Source: Flavobacterium chryseum (GTDB lineage Bacteria; Bacteroidota; Bacteroidia; Flavobacteriales; Flavobacteriaceae). From it: DNA of 64,000 nucleotides. Under the pieces are notes generated by a model. That model saw nothing but the letters and a program-made list of their open reading frames with translations, made no database searches and was not told the origin of the DNA. The translations under genes were made by a program, and so were the position numbers. The stretch spans positions 1-64,000 of the forward strand of contig NZ_SNWW01000014.1 in assembly GCF_004362015.1 (NCBI RefSeq). Reading direction: 5' to 3'. Positions 61,654 through 64,000 of this stretch are shown here, piece after piece. Positions within the stretch are counted from its first letter, which is position 1. Each line of letters begins with the position of its first letter.

Positions 61654-62427
61654 ATGAATAAAATTTTCCTCGTTTTATCTTTTCTTTTTTACTGTGGCAT
61701 TTCAAATGCTCAGGATTCTTCGGCTACAGCTGAACCGCCAAAAGTGGAGTCTGTAAAATATACTGAAAAAGATATCGAAATAGATTCTGATACCGTTGAA
61801 GCCAAAACTTTTTCTAAAAACTTCAAAAAAAAATATACCGATTCGGATTTTGTTTACGAACAAAAAGCACCCGAAAAAACAGCCTGGGATTATTTTAAAG
61901 AATGGCTTGCCAGTATTTTTAGAAGAATGTTCACCTTTAGTAATCCAGAAGCTTCACTCCGATTTGTCGTTATTTTACTAAGAGTCCTGGCAATTCTGAT
62001 TGTTGTTTTTGTCATTTATTTGATTGTAAAAGCCATCATTGCCAAAGAAGGACAATGGATTTTTGGAAAAAATGCGCACAAAAAAACAGTTTATTATTCT
62101 GAAATTGAAAAAAATATTCACCTTTTAGATTTCGAAAAGTTAATCAAGGAAAGCATTCAAAACGGAGAAAGAAGAATTGCTATTCGATACTATTACTTGT
62201 GGTTGTTGAAGGTCATGGCGCAAAATCATTATATTGAATGGGATATCGAAAAAACGAATTCTGATTATTTGTACGAAATTCAAAGTCCGGTTCACAGAGA
62301 AGAATTCACATATTTATCCTATTTATACAACCATATTTGGTATGGTGAATTTGAAATCGATGAAACGCCTTTCATAAAAACCGAAAACCGATTTAAGAAA
62401 TCTATAAAAACCTTTAGCAATGAGTAA
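61654..62427 (+). CDS. DUF4129 membrane protein
   Basis: Protein of 257 residues: a signal peptide ending at SNAQDS, a charged periplasmic segment of 85 residues, one transmembrane helix at about 107-127 (FVVILLRVLAILIVVFVIYL), and a C-terminal cytoplasmic domain with ESIQNGERRIAIRYYYLWLL and VHREEFTYLSYLYNHIWYG, the DUF4129 pattern. In transglutaminase-like proteins DUF4129 is the tail domain next to MoxR systems. The stop overlaps the next start by 8 nt (ATGAGTAA), which suggests coupled translation. Confidence 0.82.
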   Translation: MNKIFLVLSFLFYCGISNAQDSSATAEPPKVESVKYTEKDIEIDSDTVEAKTFSKNFKKKYTDSDFVYEQKAPEKTAWDYFKEWLASIFRRMFTFSNPEASLRFVVILLRVLAILIVVFVIYLIVKAIIAKEGQWIFGKNAHKKTVYYSEIEKNIHLLDFEKLIKESIQNGERRIAIRYYYLWLLKVMAQNHYIEWDIEKTNSDYLYEIQSPVHREEFTYLSYLYNHIWYGEFEIDETPFIKTENRFKKSIKTFSNE

Positions 62428-63655
62428 ATCCATCAAAATTTATATTGCTATTTTGGTTTTTGTTTTAGCCTTAATTTTAATAGCAGGCCGAAATGATCAA
62501 AAACCTATAGATTGGCGCCCAACCTATTCTGTCAATGACAAAATCCCGTACGGATTATATGTTTTTGATAAAGAAATCAACGGACTTTTAAAGAAACAAA
62601 AGATCGAAAGAGTTTCGGCAATAACGCCGTATGAATTTCTCGATTCAAAATACATTCCGGATACAGTACAGGGAAAATATAAAATAAAAGGCACCTTTTT
62701 TAATATTTCAGAATTTGGAGCTCCACAACCCGGAATTTCAGAATCAGGAACTATTGATGACCAATCTATTACAGAACTTTTTTATTTTGTATCGCACGGA
62801 AACAATGCTTTTTTGAGCATGAAAACTTTCCCTCAGTCATTATTAGACAGTTTGAAAATTGAAATAAATACAAGTTTTCAAAACGAAAATATCACTTCGG
62901 TTTGGTTGGCAAATAAAGGAGTAAATCCTAAAAGATATCCTATAATTGAAGAAACTGGAAATTACTATTTCTCTAAAATTGACACCTTAAATACGACCGT
63001 TTTAGGTTATCAGGGAAATAGAATCAAAAAGCAAATCAATTTTATTAAAGTTCCTTACATCAATGGTTATTTTTATTTGCACACACAGCCTGTTGCGTTT
63101 ACAAACTATCATTTATTAAAAAAAGATCATTTTCAATATGCTCAAAGTGTGCTTTCTTATGTTCCTAAAGGCGACATTTTTTGGTATACAAAAGGACAAA
63201 ATAACGAATCGATTTCTGACTCGCCGTGGCGTTATATTTTAAGTCAGCCTTCATTAAGATGGGCGTTGTATTTATCTTTAATCGGAATTTTGATTTTCAT
63301 TATTTTTAATGCCAAACGAAAACAAAGAGTTGTTCCGATTTTAAAACCGTTGCCTAATTTAACGCTTGATTTTACAAAAACAATTGGAAATTTATATTAT
63401 CAGGAAGGCGATCACGATAATATTATTGATAAAAAAATTATTTATTTTCTCGAAAGAATCCGAAACGAATATTTAATTGACACCACAAAACTGGATGATG
63501 ATTTCATCAAAAAATTGCAGCATAAATCAGGAAAAGAAGAAAACGATATTCGTGAACTTGTATTTTTAATCAACGAACACAGAAAAAGTTATCACGGAAG
63601 TCTCGAAGAAGATTTAATCAGAATTAATAACGCGATCGAGAAAGTTTTACATTAA
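62420..63655 (+). CDS. DUF4350 membrane protein
   Basis: Protein of 411 residues: N-terminal helix (about 5-22), a periplasmic DUF4350 domain of about 240 residues (DWRPTYSVNDKIPYGLYVFD, LFYFVSHGNNAFLSM), a second helix at about 287-303, and a cytoplasmic tail of 100 residues. The DUF4350 portion resembles the GATase-like domain found beside MoxR ATPases. Its start lies within the previous gene's last codons. The MoxR gene follows after 32 bp, which places the four genes in one operon. Confidence 0.82.
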   Translation: MSKSIKIYIAILVFVLALILIAGRNDQKPIDWRPTYSVNDKIPYGLYVFDKEINGLLKKQKIERVSAITPYEFLDSKYIPDTVQGKYKIKGTFFNISEFGAPQPGISESGTIDDQSITELFYFVSHGNNAFLSMKTFPQSLLDSLKIEINTSFQNENITSVWLANKGVNPKRYPIIEETGNYYFSKIDTLNTTVLGYQGNRIKKQINFIKVPYINGYFYLHTQPVAFTNYHLLKKDHFQYAQSVLSYVPKGDIFWYTKGQNNESISDSPWRYILSQPSLRWALYLSLIGILIFIIFNAKRKQRVVPILKPLPNLTLDFTKTIGNLYYQEGDHDNIIDKKIIYFLERIRNEYLIDTTKLDDDFIKKLQHKSGKEENDIRELVFLINEHRKSYHGSLEEDLIRINNAIEKVLH

Positions 63656-63687
63656 ACAAAGAATAATAAAAGAAAACAGACCAAAAC

Positions 63688-64000
63688 ATGGACGATTTTA
63701 ATACACCAGAAACAGAAATCACAAATGAAAACGTGAATTTTGAAACCAGAATAAATTTAGCGCCGCTTTTAGAGCACGTAAACAGCATCAAAAAAGAGCT
63801 TGAAACCGTAATTGTAGGTCAGCATAAAATGATCGATCAGCTTTTGGTTGCCATTTTATCAAACGGACACGTTTTGCTTGAAGGTGTTCCGGGAGTTGCT
63901 AAAACGATTACTGCTAAATTATTATCTAAAACCTTGAATATTGGCTTTAGCCGAATTCAGTTTACGCCGGATTTAATGCCTTCAGATATTTTAGGAACTT
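63688..64000 (+). CDS. MoxR-family AAA+ ATPase, partial (3' end outside window)
   Basis: The ATG at 63688 opens a frame that stays open to the window edge (104 codons). After an acidic N-terminus the product reads IKKELETVIVGQHKMIDQLL, then SNGHVLLEGVPGVAKTITAK with the Walker A motif GVPGVAKT and IQFTPDLMPSDILGT. These are the opening motifs of MoxR AAA+ ATPases, which act as chaperones for insertion of cofactors or assembly of complexes. It follows DUF4350 by 32 bp. In related genomes a DUF58 protein gene usually comes next; that lies outside this window. Confidence 0.9.
   Translation, partial: MDDFNTPETEITNENVNFETRINLAPLLEHVNSIKKELETVIVGQHKMIDQLLVAILSNGHVLLEGVPGVAKTITAKLLSKTLNIGFSRIQFTPDLMPSDILGT

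Noticed and set aside
1..64000. tRNA, rRNA, tmRNA or riboswitch
   Set aside because: I looked in the gaps for conserved tRNA arms (GGTTCGA-type), rRNA segments and known riboswitch cores and saw none; a covariance-model search was not possible.

Overview
The window looks like the chromosome of a Flavobacterium-type bacterium (Bacteroidota, Flavobacteriia). It is AT-rich. Putative promoters fit the Bacteroidetes TTTG-N19/20-TAnnTTTG pattern, and Shine-Dalgarno sites are mostly weak. There are type IX secretion (T9SS) associated proteins (PorP/SprF, a gliding-motility C-terminal domain cargo), a fused SecDF and several TonB-dependent receptors. Assignments come from reading motifs and family resemblance; no database search was run.

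Layout. 1-242: a probable edge of an IS21-like element and a short intergenic repeat. 243-5173: topB, two small accessory genes and a YbjJ-like MFS exporter. 5448-11690: a probable iron-acquisition island with two TonB-dependent siderophore receptors, a frameshifted and truncated PepSY reductase gene, and a DUF4198 periplasmic protein. The three intact genes share a TTATT...ATTCTAAATAAA motif at their promoters, a candidate Fur-type operator. 11812-16643: an amino-acid permease, valS and a DUF1573 protein. 16725-24481: a lipoprotein, then an OmpA / PorP-SprF / T9SS type B cargo operon and a retropepsin-PDZ protein. 24605-29518: aspartate-type aminotransferase, folE, cysS, yidD, lgt. 29572-36448: a PagL-like lipid A deacylase candidate, secDF, mdh, gyrB. 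36794-40349: two asparagine synthetase genes in the same orientation, one of which has lost three glutaminase-site residues including the Cys2 nucleophile. 40824-47326: a GreA-like protein, a plug-less outer-membrane barrel, a PhzF protein flanked by inverted copies of a repeat, and a 1004-residue TPR protein.

47672-58091 is ftsE followed by a surface-polysaccharide locus: three glycosyltransferases, FdtA and FdtB for dTDP-3-amino-3,6-dideoxyhexose, a Wzx-type flippase, a fused CDP-ribitol synthase (TarI-like cytidylyltransferase plus SDR reductase), a CDP-polyol phosphotransferase and a FemAB/GNAT-like acyltransferase. Together they predict a glycan carrying an N-acylated amino-deoxyhexose and ribitol-phosphate (teichoic-acid-like) groups. 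58218-64000: a TRIC/YicG-type membrane protein, a secreted unknown protein, then the divergent RDD | SpoIIM-DUF4129-DUF4350-MoxR cluster, cut by the window edge.

Gene-free stretches carry several families of short AT-rich intergenic repeats, many palindromic. One repeat of this kind appears to have inserted in frame into fdtB just before the PLP lysine. I saw no rRNA, tRNA, CRISPR array or complete insertion sequence.
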